A DNA stretch of 64,000 bases from Frankiales bacterium. Its GTDB lineage: Bacteria; Actinomycetota; Actinomycetes; Mycobacteriales; SCTD01. Positions within the stretch are counted from its first letter, which is position 1, and every line of letters begins with the position of its first letter. The notes beneath the pieces are model-generated. The model ran no database searches and was not told where the DNA came from. It worked only from the letters and a program-made list of their open reading frames with translations. The stretch spans positions 58,284 to 122,283 of the forward strand of contig JAODND010000035.1 of the NCBI GenBank assembly GCA_025465465.1, read 5' to 3'. Shown piece by piece: positions 33,745-41,971 of this stretch. Made by a program: the position numbers and the translations under genes.

Positions 33745-33941
33745 CGATCGTCTCGCCGAAAGTAGGCGGAGGCGAAGGCGGCCACCCCAAGGACAGCGAC
33801 AAACGCTCCGTCAGCTACTTGGGCACCCCGACCCTGTGCAAGGTCATAAGCCATCCAGCCAGCCCCGATGAGCAACAGAACGAGGGCAAGTCCACGGCCA
33901 CCGACAAGTCGGGTATCCCAACCGTCACGTACGACCCTCAT
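33741..33941 (-). CDS. 66-residue two-helix membrane protein
   Basis: Starts MRVVRDGWDTRLVGG; helices GLALVLLLIGAGWMAYDLA and GAFVAVLGVAAFASAYF separated by QGRGAQVAD. It ends YFRRDDR. Coupled by ATGA to the 54-residue peptide. The two could form a small membrane complex, perhaps toxin-like or a stress peptide pair, but there is no homology to support this. Confidence 0.55.
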   Translation of the reverse strand: MRVVRDGWDTRLVGGRGLALVLLLIGAGWMAYDLAQGRGAQVADGAFVAVLGVAAFASAYFRRDDR

Positions 33942-34012
33942 GGCGACCTCCGACTGAGCTTCTCCCCTGATCACAGCCGTCCAATCCTGGGGCAGCCGAG
34001 GGCCGAGAAGCC

Positions 34013-34534
34013 CTAGTGCCCCGGAGCGATGTTGCCCTCTTGAGCGACGTAACGGGCGCGCTTGATCCACAGGATGCCGTGGTAGACGACGGTCCCGTCG
34101 TTGAAGGTGAGCTGACCGCGGCGGATGAACTTCGACCACCACCCGGTCTTGGGGCTGCCGATCGCCACCAGACCCGGGCCGCGATCGAAGACGTTGAGCT
34201 GCTTGCCGGGGCGGTGGAAGGGCAGGTCGCGATAGATGTAGACGTGTCTGTCGGTGACGAGCACGACCCGATGCCAGTAGAAGCTGGCTAGCGAGATCGC
34301 CATCTCGATGATGCCCCCGGCCGTGGGGATGAGCTTGGCAATGTCCTCCAAGATCCCGAACACGACCATCGTGAAGAGGTTGTTGAAGGTGAATGCGACC
34401 GCGACCGCGTTCTCAGGGAGGGTCGCCCGCTTTGCCATGCGCTTGGCCATGCGCGCGTTGTAGGGGCGGACCTCGATGCTCCGCTGCTGGAACGCGGGCT
34501 GCAGGGCTGCGGGTTGCTCGTTAGGCGCCTCCAT
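34013..34534 (-). CDS. Membrane-associated protein with PH-like C-terminus
   Basis: 173 residues from ATG 34534. The N-terminus is hydrophilic with a repeated basic motif NARMAKRMAKRATLP. The hydrophobic middle (AVAVAFTFNNLFTMVVFGILEDIAKLIPTAGG, quoted in part) could be a hairpin or amphipathic segment. The second half is beta-rich: RVVLVTDRHVYIYRDLPFH, GLVAIGSPKTGWWSKF and GTVVYHGILWIKRAR, a pattern like bacterial PH or YokE-type domains. No partner recognised. Confidence 0.65.
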   Translation of the reverse strand: MEAPNEQPAALQPAFQQRSIEVRPYNARMAKRMAKRATLPENAVAVAFTFNNLFTMVVFGILEDIAKLIPTAGGIIEMAISLASFYWHRVVLVTDRHVYIYRDLPFHRPGKQLNVFDRGPGLVAIGSPKTGWWSKFIRRGQLTFNDGTVVYHGILWIKRARYVAQEGNIAPGH

Positions 34535-35025
34535 GCGGCGACAGTAGTGCAGCGGCGGGGTTGTCAGGTTCTTCGAAAATGGCATGTCGGAAGAATTGAG
34601 TGACCGCGCATGCCGCTGAGCGAGCGCGCTGGCCGGTGCATAGCGATGCACTTGTTACACCTCATCGTTTGACGTGCGGTGCGCCGGGGCGCCTTGTGTC
34701 CTCCCAGGCTCTCTAGCGCCTCGCGGTCGTGAGATCGCCAGCAGATAGCGGGGACGACGTCGGCACCAGCAGACCGTCAAACGGCGCGCCACCAAGCCGC
34801 CCGAGCCATCATGCGCTGTCGGCTCGCACGCCCAGTCAGCCGGATGACCCCGAACCTGTACCTGGCCTGATTGAGCCCAGTCACTGTGATCCTGATGGGA
34901 CGGTGAACGAGTGGGCGACTGGGTGCGTCCCACGTGGGGGAACAGCTACGGGGCCGCCGCAGGAAGACGGGAAAGATCTTGTACGAAGCACGGAACCGAA
35001 GCAGCGCCTGCGGTGTGTTACCGAC
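34535..35025. other. 491-bp stretch without a convincing gene
   Basis: Lies between divergent genes. Reading frames here have poor codon pattern and no ribosome-binding sites. It must contain the promoter of the module 2 sigma gene, but I could not assign -35/-10 boxes with confidence. No repeat family member was recognised. Confidence 0.6.
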
Positions 35026-35523
35026 GTGAGCACGACGACCACCGAGGACGCAGTAGCTGACCTGTACGCAGCGAGCTGCGCCCGCCTCGTCGGCATCGTG
35101 ACGCTCGCAGCTGGCAGCCGCGCCGAAGCCGAGGAGTGCGTCCAGGAGGCGTTTATCCAGCTACTCAGGCGCTGGCAGCAGGTGTCGCGCTACGACGACC
35201 CGGAAGCGTGGGTCCGGGCTGTCGCGTTCCGGCTGCTGAGCAACCGCCGCCGCAAGGCCCGCAACGGCATCCGCGCCGTCCTGCGGCACGGCACACCCGA
35301 CGACACGCAAGCCCCGACCGGCGACCGCATCGACGTGATGCGGGCGCTGCAGCAGCTGCCCCTCACCCAGCGGCAGGTCGTCGTGCTGCACTACCTGAAC
35401 GGGATGGCTGTCGACGATGTCGCGAGGACCCTCGAGGTCGCTCCCGGCACCGTCAAGTCCCGCCTGAGCCGCGCGCGAGACACGCTCGCGCCCCTACTTC
35501 GTGAGGAGACCTTCCATGCCTGA
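35026..35523 (+). CDS. ECF sigma factor (module 2)
   Basis: 165 residues from GTG 35026. Region 2: LYAASCARLVGIVTLAAGSRAEAEECVQEAFIQLLRRW (in parts) and WVRAVAFRLLSNRRRK. Region 4: LPLTQRQVVVLHYLNGMAVDDVARTLEVAPGTVKSRLSRARDTL. It belongs to the SigE-like/sigma-70 family ECF set common in actinobacteria. It overlaps the anchored partner gene by eight bases, so the two are co-translated. Confidence 0.92.
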   Translation: MSTTTTEDAVADLYAASCARLVGIVTLAAGSRAEAEECVQEAFIQLLRRWQQVSRYDDPEAWVRAVAFRLLSNRRRKARNGIRAVLRHGTPDDTQAPTGDRIDVMRALQQLPLTQRQVVVLHYLNGMAVDDVARTLEVAPGTVKSRLSRARDTLAPLLREETFHA

Positions 35524-36529
35524 GCTCCACGACCTCCTCAGCGACGAGGCCGACCATCAGCAGCCGTCCCACAACCGCCCGTTCACCGATCTGGTCCAGG
35601 CCCGGCGCCGCCGGGACCGCAAGGTGCACCTCGCCGGTGCCGGCGTGGTCGGTGCCGTCGCCATCGCAGGCGTTGCCCTGGCCGGGACCTTCACCGGCGC
35701 GGGCAGCCGCACCACCGTCGTCGGAGACGGCGACCCCACGCCGACCACGACGCTGTCCGGCACCGCCGGTGACGCCGTCTGCTCCATCACCCGCATGGAC
35801 ATCTCGCTCATCTGGCTCCCGCAGCCCGACGGCTCCCTCAAGGGGAACCTCGTCGCGAAGAACGCCGGCAGCGACACCTGCCGACTCGTCGGCAAGCCGA
35901 AGGTCGTCGTGCTCGGCAGCGATGGCCAGCCGCGCGACGTCCCCATCGCGCAGACCCTCGAGGGCGCAACTGAGAGCGTGGTGCAGCCCGGGTACGTCGC
36001 GACGTCAACGCTGGCCTGGCGCAGCTGGTGCGGGGACAACACGCCCGTCGGCGACGAAGTCCAGGTCTACTTCGGTGGCGAGAACGGCCTCGACCCCGTT
36101 TCCGTCACCATCCAGCCGACCGGTGGCACCCGGGCCGACGGCTCGGTGCCCCACCACCCGACCTGCCAACAGGGAACGCCGACGTCGATGAGCGTCTCGT
36201 ACTTCGGCGACGCATTCGACCCGGCGCCACTGGTTCCGCCGGTCCCGGGTGCCGCTGTGACAGGGACGCTCGAGCTCGTCGGCGGCCCGTCCGGCAACGC
36301 TCCCCGCGGGGTCCATGGCACCGTCACCGCCACCACCGCAGACGGGTCTACGCAGTCCGTAGCCGTCGGGAGCAGCGGCAGGTTCACGCTGCACCTGACA
36401 TCGGGCACGTACACCATCACCGGCTCCAGCCCGTTGTTCGGCGCCGGCCAGTACGTCTGCCGGGCTGCCGAGCCCGTGACCGTGAACGGGCCGACGGAAG
36501 GAGTCCTCGTCGCCTGCTCGATGAAGTAG
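35516..36529 (+). CDS. Anchored sigma partner with DUF4232-like and Cna/CarboxypepD-like domains (module 2)
   Basis: 337 residues. A cytoplasmic segment (about 1-43) is followed by a membrane helix (GAGVVGAVAIAGVALAGTF). The extracellular part begins with a DUF4232-like domain (about 82-220; CSITRMDISLIWLPQPDGSLKG, a Cys in DTCRLVG, and WRSWCGDN). A C-terminal beta-sandwich (about 245-335) includes GVHGTVTATTADGSTQSVAVG and FTLHLTSGTYTITGSSP, like surface-protein regulatory domains. It ends in two Cys-containing strands. It likely senses an envelope signal for the co-translated sigma factor. Confidence 0.82.
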   Translation: MPELHDLLSDEADHQQPSHNRPFTDLVQARRRRDRKVHLAGAGVVGAVAIAGVALAGTFTGAGSRTTVVGDGDPTPTTTLSGTAGDAVCSITRMDISLIWLPQPDGSLKGNLVAKNAGSDTCRLVGKPKVVVLGSDGQPRDVPIAQTLEGATESVVQPGYVATSTLAWRSWCGDNTPVGDEVQVYFGGENGLDPVSVTIQPTGGTRADGSVPHHPTCQQGTPTSMSVSYFGDAFDPAPLVPPVPGAAVTGTLELVGGPSGNAPRGVHGTVTATTADGSTQSVAVGSSGRFTLHLTSGTYTITGSSPLFGAGQYVCRAAEPVTVNGPTEGVLVACSMK

Positions 36530-37118
36530 CACGACCGCCTCACGCACTACGTGGCAATGACTCAAGTTCGAGGGACGCTAAACGAGTGATCGAAGAGGCC
36601 GACTGGGGCCGCCGGATCGACCGAAAACGTGCGGCTCCTTGTTGGTGCTCGAGGCTCTCCGACCGCCGACGCGGCAAGTTCCGCGTCGTCCAGATCGGCC
36701 GATCTGAGGATCAAGTCGTCGTGGACCTCGATGCGACGCAGGGATGCTCGGGCACCGCGTGAGCATCAAGGCCGGCCCGGGGCTTCACCGAGGCGCCGCG
36801 GCAGCCGAGAGCGCCGCTCCGCAAACGGGAAGTAGCCGGCTCTCCACGCGCGGGATCGGACCTACCTCCGGACGCGCCGTGCTGCTGGCGCTTGGTCTGG
36901 AGTGTCAGCAGTTGGATCGGCCGCTGGCTTGCCGCCCTGACATTGCAGTCACACCTCGAACACCCGTCAGGAGGCTCCGCGGTCCTGGCACGCTCCCACA
37001 ATCTGCGGCAGTTCGCTCCAGACTCAGCATCACACCTCGACTCACCGCAGCCCCCTCGGACTCGGAGATGGTGAAGGAGCGCCTTCTACGTGCTCCAGCG
37101 AGGTGAGCGTGGGAGCAC
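36530..37118. other. 589-bp stretch without a convincing gene
   Basis: Lies between convergent module 2 and module 3 genes. A GTG-initiated frame at 36586-36762 is Arg/Cys-rich and lacks a ribosome-binding site, so I do not call it. The stretch contains a dispersed repeat copy (GAAGTAGCCGGCTCTC at 36829-36844). Possibly decayed sequence. Confidence 0.6.
36829..36844 (+). repeat. Dispersed repeat GAAGTAGCCGGCTCTC
   Basis: 15 of 16 bases match 33462-33477 and its last ten bases match the cores at 33198 and 41108. It lies inside gene-free sequence. Confidence 0.5.
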
Positions 37119-37784
37119 TCAACGAGGGTGGAGGGCCACCTGACCGATCACCTGGCCGTGAGCGTCGTAGCCGACGAGTACTGGGTAGCCAGCCCACTCT
37201 CTGCCGGTGAACCATCCGCTGGACCAGTCATCTGCGAGGGCAGCCGTGCGTGTCGAACCGTCCCCGAGCCTGATGACGGCAGCTGCCGCGCGCGGTACGT
37301 GTACGGCAAAGACCGCGTTGTCGGCGGGTCCGCCGCTGCCGGCGACAAAGGCGCCGCCGAAGCGGTTCCAGTCGTCGCCGCCGACGGGACCGCCGCACCC
37401 ACCGCCGTACTCGAACAACTCGGCGCCGGCACGTGCGGGCGCCCGGATCGCGACGCACCAACCGCGGTGGGTCGCGCTGGCAAACCAGAGCTCGAGAGGC
37501 CTGTGAGATGGGCCATCAGTGACCAGCAGGCGCTGTTCCGTTTCGGGGATGGCGCTGTACGCCGTCTTCCCGTTGTCGCAGAACACGTACATGCAAGGCA
37601 GGTGCTGACCGTTCGCGGCCGCGACGCCGACACCTGTACCTACCAGGCCCAGACACAGGGCCCCGACGGCGGCGATGCGACGCCGTGCTTCGCGAGGCGG
37701 CGCCGACATCGGAGGTGTCGTCACCGGTGTGGCATCAGCGACGCGCCGCAGGCTGGCCTTGAGTTGCATCTCGAGTTCGTTCAT
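37119..37784 (-). CDS. Anchored partner of ECF sigma factor (module 3)
   Basis: 221 residues. The cytoplasmic N-terminus (about 1-36; NELEMQLKASLRRVADATPV) resembles the N-terminal helix of many ECF-linked membrane proteins. One membrane helix follows (IAAVGALCLGLVGTGVGVAAA), then an extracellular domain with Cys residues (LPCMYVFCDN, GGGCGGP) and Trp/Gly-rich strands. Its ATG overlaps the sigma stop (ATGA). No canonical zinc anti-sigma motif. Confidence 0.78.
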   Translation of the reverse strand: MNELEMQLKASLRRVADATPVTTPPMSAPPREARRRIAAVGALCLGLVGTGVGVAAANGQHLPCMYVFCDNGKTAYSAIPETEQRLLVTDGPSHRPLELWFASATHRGWCVAIRAPARAGAELFEYGGGCGGPVGGDDWNRFGGAFVAGSGGPADNAVFAVHVPRAAAAVIRLGDGSTRTAALADDWSSGWFTGREWAGYPVLVGYDAHGQVIGQVALHPR

Positions 37785-38245
37785 CGGGTTACCTCATCCC
37801 TCAGCCGGGCGAGCGCCCGGCTGGTCAGCGACTTCACGGTTCCCGGTCGGCAGCCGAGGACCTTGGCGATCTCCGCCTCCGAAAGGTCCTCGTAGTAGCG
37901 CAGCACCAGCGCCGCTCTCTGCCGCGCCGGCAGCGCGACGACCAGCGGCCAAAGATCATCGGGATCGGGCTGCCAGACGGTGCCCTCAGTGAGCGACGAC
38001 AAGTGGTGACGTTCGCGAGCTGATCGTCGGCGCGCGTTGATCGCCAGGTTCACGATGCTGCGTCGCAGGTAGGCGTCGACGTTGTCGACCTCGCCCTTGC
38101 GCAGCAATCCGAACCAGGCCTCTTGGGCGAGGTCCTCGCCCAACTCCAGCGATCCGGTAAGCAGGCGTCCCAACCGAACCAGCCTTGGCCATGCCAATCG
38201 GTAGGCCTCCACGCTCGCCGGGGCCTTTGCCGCCTTCAACTCCAC
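37781..38245 (-). CDS. ECF sigma factor (module 3)
   Basis: About 154 residues from GTG 38245; a TTG at 38281 would add 12. Region 2: RLAWPRLVRLGRLLTGSLELGEDLAQEAWFGLL and YLRRSIVNLAINARRRSARER (in parts). Region 4: LPARQRAALVLRYYEDLSEAEIAKVLGCRPGTVKSLTSRALARL. It is coupled to the membrane partner downstream. Its own upstream region contains the ACAGCGAAGAG motif copy at 38375. Confidence 0.9.
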   Translation of the reverse strand: MELKAAKAPASVEAYRLAWPRLVRLGRLLTGSLELGEDLAQEAWFGLLRKGEVDNVDAYLRRSIVNLAINARRRSARERHHLSSLTEGTVWQPDPDDLWPLVVALPARQRAALVLRYYEDLSEAEIAKVLGCRPGTVKSLTSRALARLRDEVTR

Positions 38246-38374
38246 AACTAGAAGACAATCGGCGAGCCAGACTGGTTCCAAACGAGGCGGACACCGGGCT
38301 CACCGCCTGGGGCATCGCCAGACTCGAGTCACAAGAGCCGCCCTAGATGTAGCGATACCGAGGACGGGTCAAGT

Positions 38375-38385
38375 ACAGCGAAGAG
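38375..38385 (+). repeat. Junction motif ACAGCGAAGAG
   Basis: Third exact copy, 3' of the frameshifted minus-strand gene and 5' of the module 3 sigma gene. Confidence 0.5.
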
Positions 38386-38437
38386 AGCCGCCTGTCGATA
38401 CCGAGAATTAGCCGGATAGCCGTGTTTGGCGCGGCTC

Positions 38438-38828
38438 TTACCCCTCGTCTTGCGACCGGTACTCGTGCCACGCAGTCTCTGCCTCGGCACCGGTGAGCGA
38501 TTCCAGGTGGAGGGAGCGTGCCACGTACATGAACTCGCTCCTGTCGAGCTCCTGCAGTACGGCTTCCAGGTCGAAGACCGCACCGTCAGCCCACCCAGAG
38601 GAATGGCCGGGGGGGGGGGTAGTCGGAAGCGAACGTGAGCACCCACTCCAAGCGTTCAGTTGGTGCGACACCACGGCGACGCCACCACGGACCCCGGATC
38701 GTCCTCCATGTCTGCACCCGCAGGACGAGATGTCCAGCGGGCTGCCCGTTGTCGGAGGCACCGGCAACCGCTCGCCGGTACCTGTCGAGTCGTGTGTCCG
38801 GCTGAGGCTCCGGTTCCTGATCCCTCAC
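38438..38828 (-). pseudogene. Hypothetical protein interrupted at an 11-base G tract
   Basis: The N-terminal part starts at GTG 38828 and runs to LEWVLTFASDYPPP; the C-terminal part continues in another frame as GHSSGWADGAVFDLEAVLQE to the stop at 38438. They meet at a run of 11 G (38609-38619, C on the coding strand). With ten bases the two frames join into a single 129-residue protein. This may be a true frameshift, a phase-variable tract, or a sequencing error. No family was recognised. Confidence 0.65.
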
Positions 38829-38848
38829 CGGAGCGACGTTTTCGGTGA

Positions 38849-39034
38849 TCAGCCGAGCCAGAAGCCGACCAGCAGGATGGCGACGAGGACCAGGCACGAG
38901 AGCGCGAGGCGCAGGGGCCGGTACCTCATCCGACCAATCCGCCGCAGCGCACTCCACGCGGGAGTCAGGACTGCGAGCGCCATCCAGTCGTCGAGAGCCC
39001 ACCATCGGGGCCATCGTCGCTCGCCCGTCGCCAT
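38849..39034 (-). CDS. Small C-terminally anchored membrane protein (61 residues)
   Basis: Begins MATGERRWPRWWALDDWMAL, is Trp- and Arg-rich at the N-terminus, and closes with a strong membrane helix (LALSCLVLVAILLVGFWLG). It lies 20 bases upstream of the interrupted gene on the same strand. Size and lack of family make this tentative. Confidence 0.45.
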   Translation of the reverse strand: MATGERRWPRWWALDDWMALAVLTPAWSALRRIGRMRYRPLRLALSCLVLVAILLVGFWLG

Positions 39035-39187
39035 GCACCTGAGGCTATGAGCTCGGCGTTTTGGTGAGCTCAAATCTGGCAGGTGGTGAACGCCTGCGTG
39101 GTCTGGAGCGGCACCACCAATCGTTCCTCAGGCTCCGGGGTCTTGCACCTCCTGGACAGCACGTTCGGGCGAGAGGAGCCTGGCGCC

Positions 39188-39565
39188 GTGCGAGAAGTTG
39201 TCAGGACGCCCGACGCACCAAGCTCACCGATGTACAGCCAAGCGGTGAAAGCTGGGCCGTACGTCCAAGTCTCGGGTCTCGTGGGGATCGTGAGCAGCAC
39301 CGGTGCCCTTGCGGGCCCGACCATCCAAGAGCAAACGAAGCAAGCGCTGCGAAACTGCCAGGCGGTGCTCGGCGCTGCAGGCGCGACGTTGGAGGACGTC
39401 GTCGAGGTCGGCGTGCTGCTGACGCATCCCGGGGACTTCGCCGGCATGAATGAGGAGTACGCCACGTGGTTCCCTAGCGACCCGCCCACGCGATACGTAG
39501 CCAAACTCGGCGTAGACCTCCCGGGCGTACTCGTCTCGATTCGCATGAACGCCTACCTCGGATAG
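39188..39565 (+). CDS. RidA/YjgF-family protein
   Basis: 125 residues from GTG 39188 behind GAGGAG. RidA enzymes deaminate reactive enamine/imine intermediates. Family features: SSPMYSQAVKAGPYVQVSGLVGI, IQEQTKQALRNCQAVLGAAGATLEDVVEVGVLLT (in parts), FAGMNEEYATWFPSDPPTRYVAKLGV. The Arg in PTRYVAK is in the place of the catalytic Arg105 of E. coli RidA. It stands as a single gene in the island. Assignment to a Rid subfamily would need a tree. Confidence 0.88.
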   Translation: MREVVRTPDAPSSPMYSQAVKAGPYVQVSGLVGIVSSTGALAGPTIQEQTKQALRNCQAVLGAAGATLEDVVEVGVLLTHPGDFAGMNEEYATWFPSDPPTRYVAKLGVDLPGVLVSIRMNAYLG

Positions 39566-39653
39566 CGCCTGCTGCCCGCCGAGGCTCACAGAGATGGGTG
39601 CCGAGGTATCGCCGGCACTCACCTGCCCGGCCAGAGCCGGCCAGCGGCACCTC

Positions 39654-39736
39654 CTCGCTGTCGATCGACGGAGAGTTGAGGCAGTCTCGAAAGCCTCGGA
39701 AGTGCGCAACGCGTCCGTCGATCAAGGCGACTCGCG
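39654..39736 (+). repeat. 83-bp structured repeat, copy 2
   Basis: Same orientation as copy 1 with four substitutions. The outer inverted arms are slightly shorter (GATCGACGGA against TCCGTCGATC). It lies between the RidA and VOC genes. Confidence 0.85.
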
Positions 39737-39864
39737 CTTCCCCCCGCGGCCATGACGAGAGGAACCGCCGCTCATCAGGGAGCTCACGTTCGTCGCCATC
39801 CGCGCGATTTTGAAGTGGAGTGCGTCGAGATGAGCCGCCACGCCCCGACCGTACGATCGGTGTC

Positions 39865-40311
39865 ATGTCGGTATTGAGGTTGGACAACATCGGGGTCTTC
39901 GTCAGCGACCTGGACGCGGCGATCGCGTTCTTCGAGGAGCTCGGGCTGGCCATCGAAGGGCGGCAGATGGTTGAGGGGGAGTTCGCCGATGCATGCACCG
40001 GCCTCACGGACCAGCTGTGCGAGGTCGCCATGATGGTGACGCCCGACGGCCACAGCCGACTTGAGCTGTGCAGGTTCCACCGGCCTACTGCCGCGGGCAA
40101 CGGAGCTGAGGGGCCGGTCAACACCCTGGGCGTGCGGAAGCTCATGTTCGCCGTCACCGACCTCCACGACACCATCGAGCGCCTCAAGCCGCACGGCGCG
40201 GAGCTGTTCGGTGAGGTCGCGAGGTATCAAGACACCTACCTGCTCTGCTACCTGCGCGGTCCGGACGGCATCATCGTGGCCTTGGCCGAGCAACTCAGGG
40301 ACCCCAGCTGA
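39865..40311 (+). CDS. VOC (glyoxalase/bleomycin resistance) family protein
   Basis: 148 residues with two beta-alpha-beta-beta-beta modules: LRLDNIGVFVSDLDAAIAFFEELGL (in part) and RKLMFAVTDLHDTIERLKPHGAELFG, ending CYLRGPDGIIVALAEQL, where the terminal Glu is replaced by Val-Ala-Leu context and a Glu follows. Enzymatic role cannot be read from this; dioxygenase, epimerase, lyase and resistance proteins share the fold. ATG 39865. The upstream 300 bp holds repeat copy 2. Confidence 0.85.
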   Translation: MSVLRLDNIGVFVSDLDAAIAFFEELGLAIEGRQMVEGEFADACTGLTDQLCEVAMMVTPDGHSRLELCRFHRPTAAGNGAEGPVNTLGVRKLMFAVTDLHDTIERLKPHGAELFGEVARYQDTYLLCYLRGPDGIIVALAEQLRDPS

Positions 40312-40429
40312 CCGTTTGTAGGCCCCGTGACGTGATCGCATGCACGCGGCGGGTTCCCTCGCCGTATGGCGGATCGGTATCGACCATCTTGGTGGTCGAG
40401 AAGACAGCTATCTGGTCCGGCGGACCCGG

Positions 40430-40612
40430 CTATGACTTTTCGACGCGGCTCCGTCTACGTGCGCGCTGAGCCCCAACAAGAAGCAAGGCAGCGGGGACAA
40501 GCCAGACCCAACCAAATGCGAACGCCAAGACAAGGTCGGCCGCGGATGCAGAGAGGAAGAAGATCGCAGGGGTCGCCGGATGCCAACGCGGGTCGTCGTC
40601 GCCACGGGCCAT
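40430..40612 (-). CDS. Possible 60-residue membrane protein
   Basis: Begins MARGDDDPRWHPATPAIFFL and has two close hydrophobic segments (AIFFLSASAADLVLAFAFGWVW and LVPAALLLVGAQRA), then a basic tail RRRSRVEKS. No ribosome-binding site stands out. Included because the hydrophobic profile is clean and nothing else occupies this stretch. Confidence 0.42.
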   Translation of the reverse strand: MARGDDDPRWHPATPAIFFLSASAADLVLAFAFGWVWLVPAALLLVGAQRARRRSRVEKS

Positions 40613-40804
40613 AGCGGCATTATGCAGGCGATCTCAGGTCAGACTCGCACCATGCCGAATCGCGCCGGTTCGAAGCCTGAGGCCGAGCAACCGATCCGCG
40701 AAGAGCCTGGTCTCATCGGCGGAGAAGGCTGGCTCCTCACGCTCGGAGGCGAAGTTTTCAAGGCCGCGGCGCAGAACTGACCTCCCTTTCCAGGTGTCGA
40801 GGCC

Positions 40805-41011
40805 ATGCGCAACGATCTCGTGATGAACCTTGACGACGTGATCGGCACCGCGGTCGCGTTCCTTGGCATGCTGCTGCTGGCTACTGCCGTCGTCCTACTG
40901 GTTGCTTATCGCGAGCCCAAGGCGGCGCTCATCTTCGCAGTGCCGGGCATGCTTCTCGCGGCGCAAGGCATCGCGCACGCAGCGAGTGCTACCCGTCATG
41001 CCCGGCGGTAA
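40805..41011 (+). CDS. Small two-helix membrane protein (68 residues)
   Basis: Helices IGTAVAFLGMLLLATAVVLLVA and AALIFAVPGMLLAAQGIAHAA flank a short loop YREPK. An internal ATG at 40823 is an alternative start. It resembles the other small membrane proteins of the island in size and composition. Unknown function. Confidence 0.48.
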   Translation: MRNDLVMNLDDVIGTAVAFLGMLLLATAVVLLVAYREPKAALIFAVPGMLLAAQGIAHAASATRHARR

Positions 41012-41107
41012 GGCGGATCTCCAAGGCTTGAGTCGTACTGCAACCAACCGGACTCGAGCGGCGTTCCTACGTGCTGTCAGGTAGCTGCAGAGGAGACCGC
41101 GCAGAAC

Positions 41108-41119
41108 GCCGGCTCTCGC
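41108..41119 (+). repeat. Dispersed repeat core GCCGGCTCTCGC
   Basis: Identical over 12 bases to 33198-33209. It lies about 90 bases 3' of the GNAT gene stop, the same relative place as the other junction copies. Confidence 0.45.
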
Positions 41120-41210
41120 GGGAACGGCATCTACCCTTCTCGGATGCCCGCGGGCGAAGAGCGGGTCTCGTGCGGCATACCGTTCGGCCGCGAGGTGCAT
41201 CTCGGAACCG

Positions 41211-41741
41211 TCAGTTGCCGGGAAGCCGCGACCATATCTCGGTGTCCTCGCGTAGATCCTGCTTGAAGTGCCTCGACCGGAGCACACCCTCAGGCACATA
41301 ACCGCATCGCTGCGCGACCCGCTTCGACGCGGCATTGTCGACGCTGATGTAGAGCTCGATCCTCAACGCTCCCAAGACGGAGAGCGCCCAGTCTGTGAGT
41401 TCCTTCAAGGCAGCCGTGGCGACACCCTGGCCGCGCGCCTCAGGCGCGATGAGGTAGCCCAGTTCGACGGTCCTAGTTGAAGCGTTGATGTCAGGAGCGA
41501 GAGCGATACCGAGGAACTCGTCGCGCTCGCCCGCGATCGCAAACGCCTCGCGCGTTCCGTCGACTCGTCCGCCTTCGTAACTCTGTAGCCATGCGCGTTC
41601 GAAGCCATCTGGCACCGGCACCGGGACCCTCGAGAAGCGCAGGATCTGCTCATCGGCCAGCATCGCCCGCAACGAGGCCAAGTGCTGTTCGCCGAACAAC
41701 ACCAGCGCGAGCTCCGGCCGGTGCGGCACTGCCATTGTCAT
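41211..41741 (-). CDS. GNAT acetyltransferase, RimJ/RimL-like
   Basis: 176 residues from ATG 41741. Acetyl-CoA site signature: VELGYLIAPEARGQGVATAALKELTDWAL (in parts; the Q/RxxGxG/A element is ARGQGVA), then ALRIELYISVDNAASKRVAQRCGYVPEGVLR, typical of RimJ/RimL enzymes that acetylate protein N-termini or small substrates. Single gene, no partner. Divergent from module 4. Confidence 0.88.
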   Translation of the reverse strand: MTMAVPHRPELALVLFGEQHLASLRAMLADEQILRFSRVPVPVPDGFERAWLQSYEGGRVDGTREAFAIAGERDEFLGIALAPDINASTRTVELGYLIAPEARGQGVATAALKELTDWALSVLGALRIELYISVDNAASKRVAQRCGYVPEGVLRSRHFKQDLREDTEIWSRLPGN

Positions 41742-41971
41742 CACGCGAGTATGCCGAAAGCGTCCGGAGTCCGCTGGGAGGCGAGCCTCCAACTGGATGA
41801 TCGCGAACGGCACCTCTCGATCAGGGAGGTGCCTGTGACCCGAGGAGCTGGAGCGGCACAGCTCTCAACCTCGGCAGGCTTGGTTCGCTGTCATTACGCT
41901 CGTCCCGAGCGCGCCTCACCACCCAAGCGTTGAGGCAGTTGTTGGCTAGTAAGGGGTGGAGGAGGTGCGCG

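Noticed and set aside
36586..36762. Short plus-strand frame (VIEEADWGRRIDRK...)
   Set aside because: No ribosome-binding site, odd composition, no family; too weak to call.
31717..39736. Interpretation of the 83-bp repeats as integron attC sites
   Set aside because: Size and folding are suggestive, but the R box consensus GTTRRRY/RYYYAAC is not matched and no integron integrase is in the window; kept only as an analogy.
40652..40780. 42-residue frame MPNRAGSKPEAEQPIREEPG
   Set aside because: Possible, but without ribosome-binding site, homology or coupling it cannot be separated from chance.
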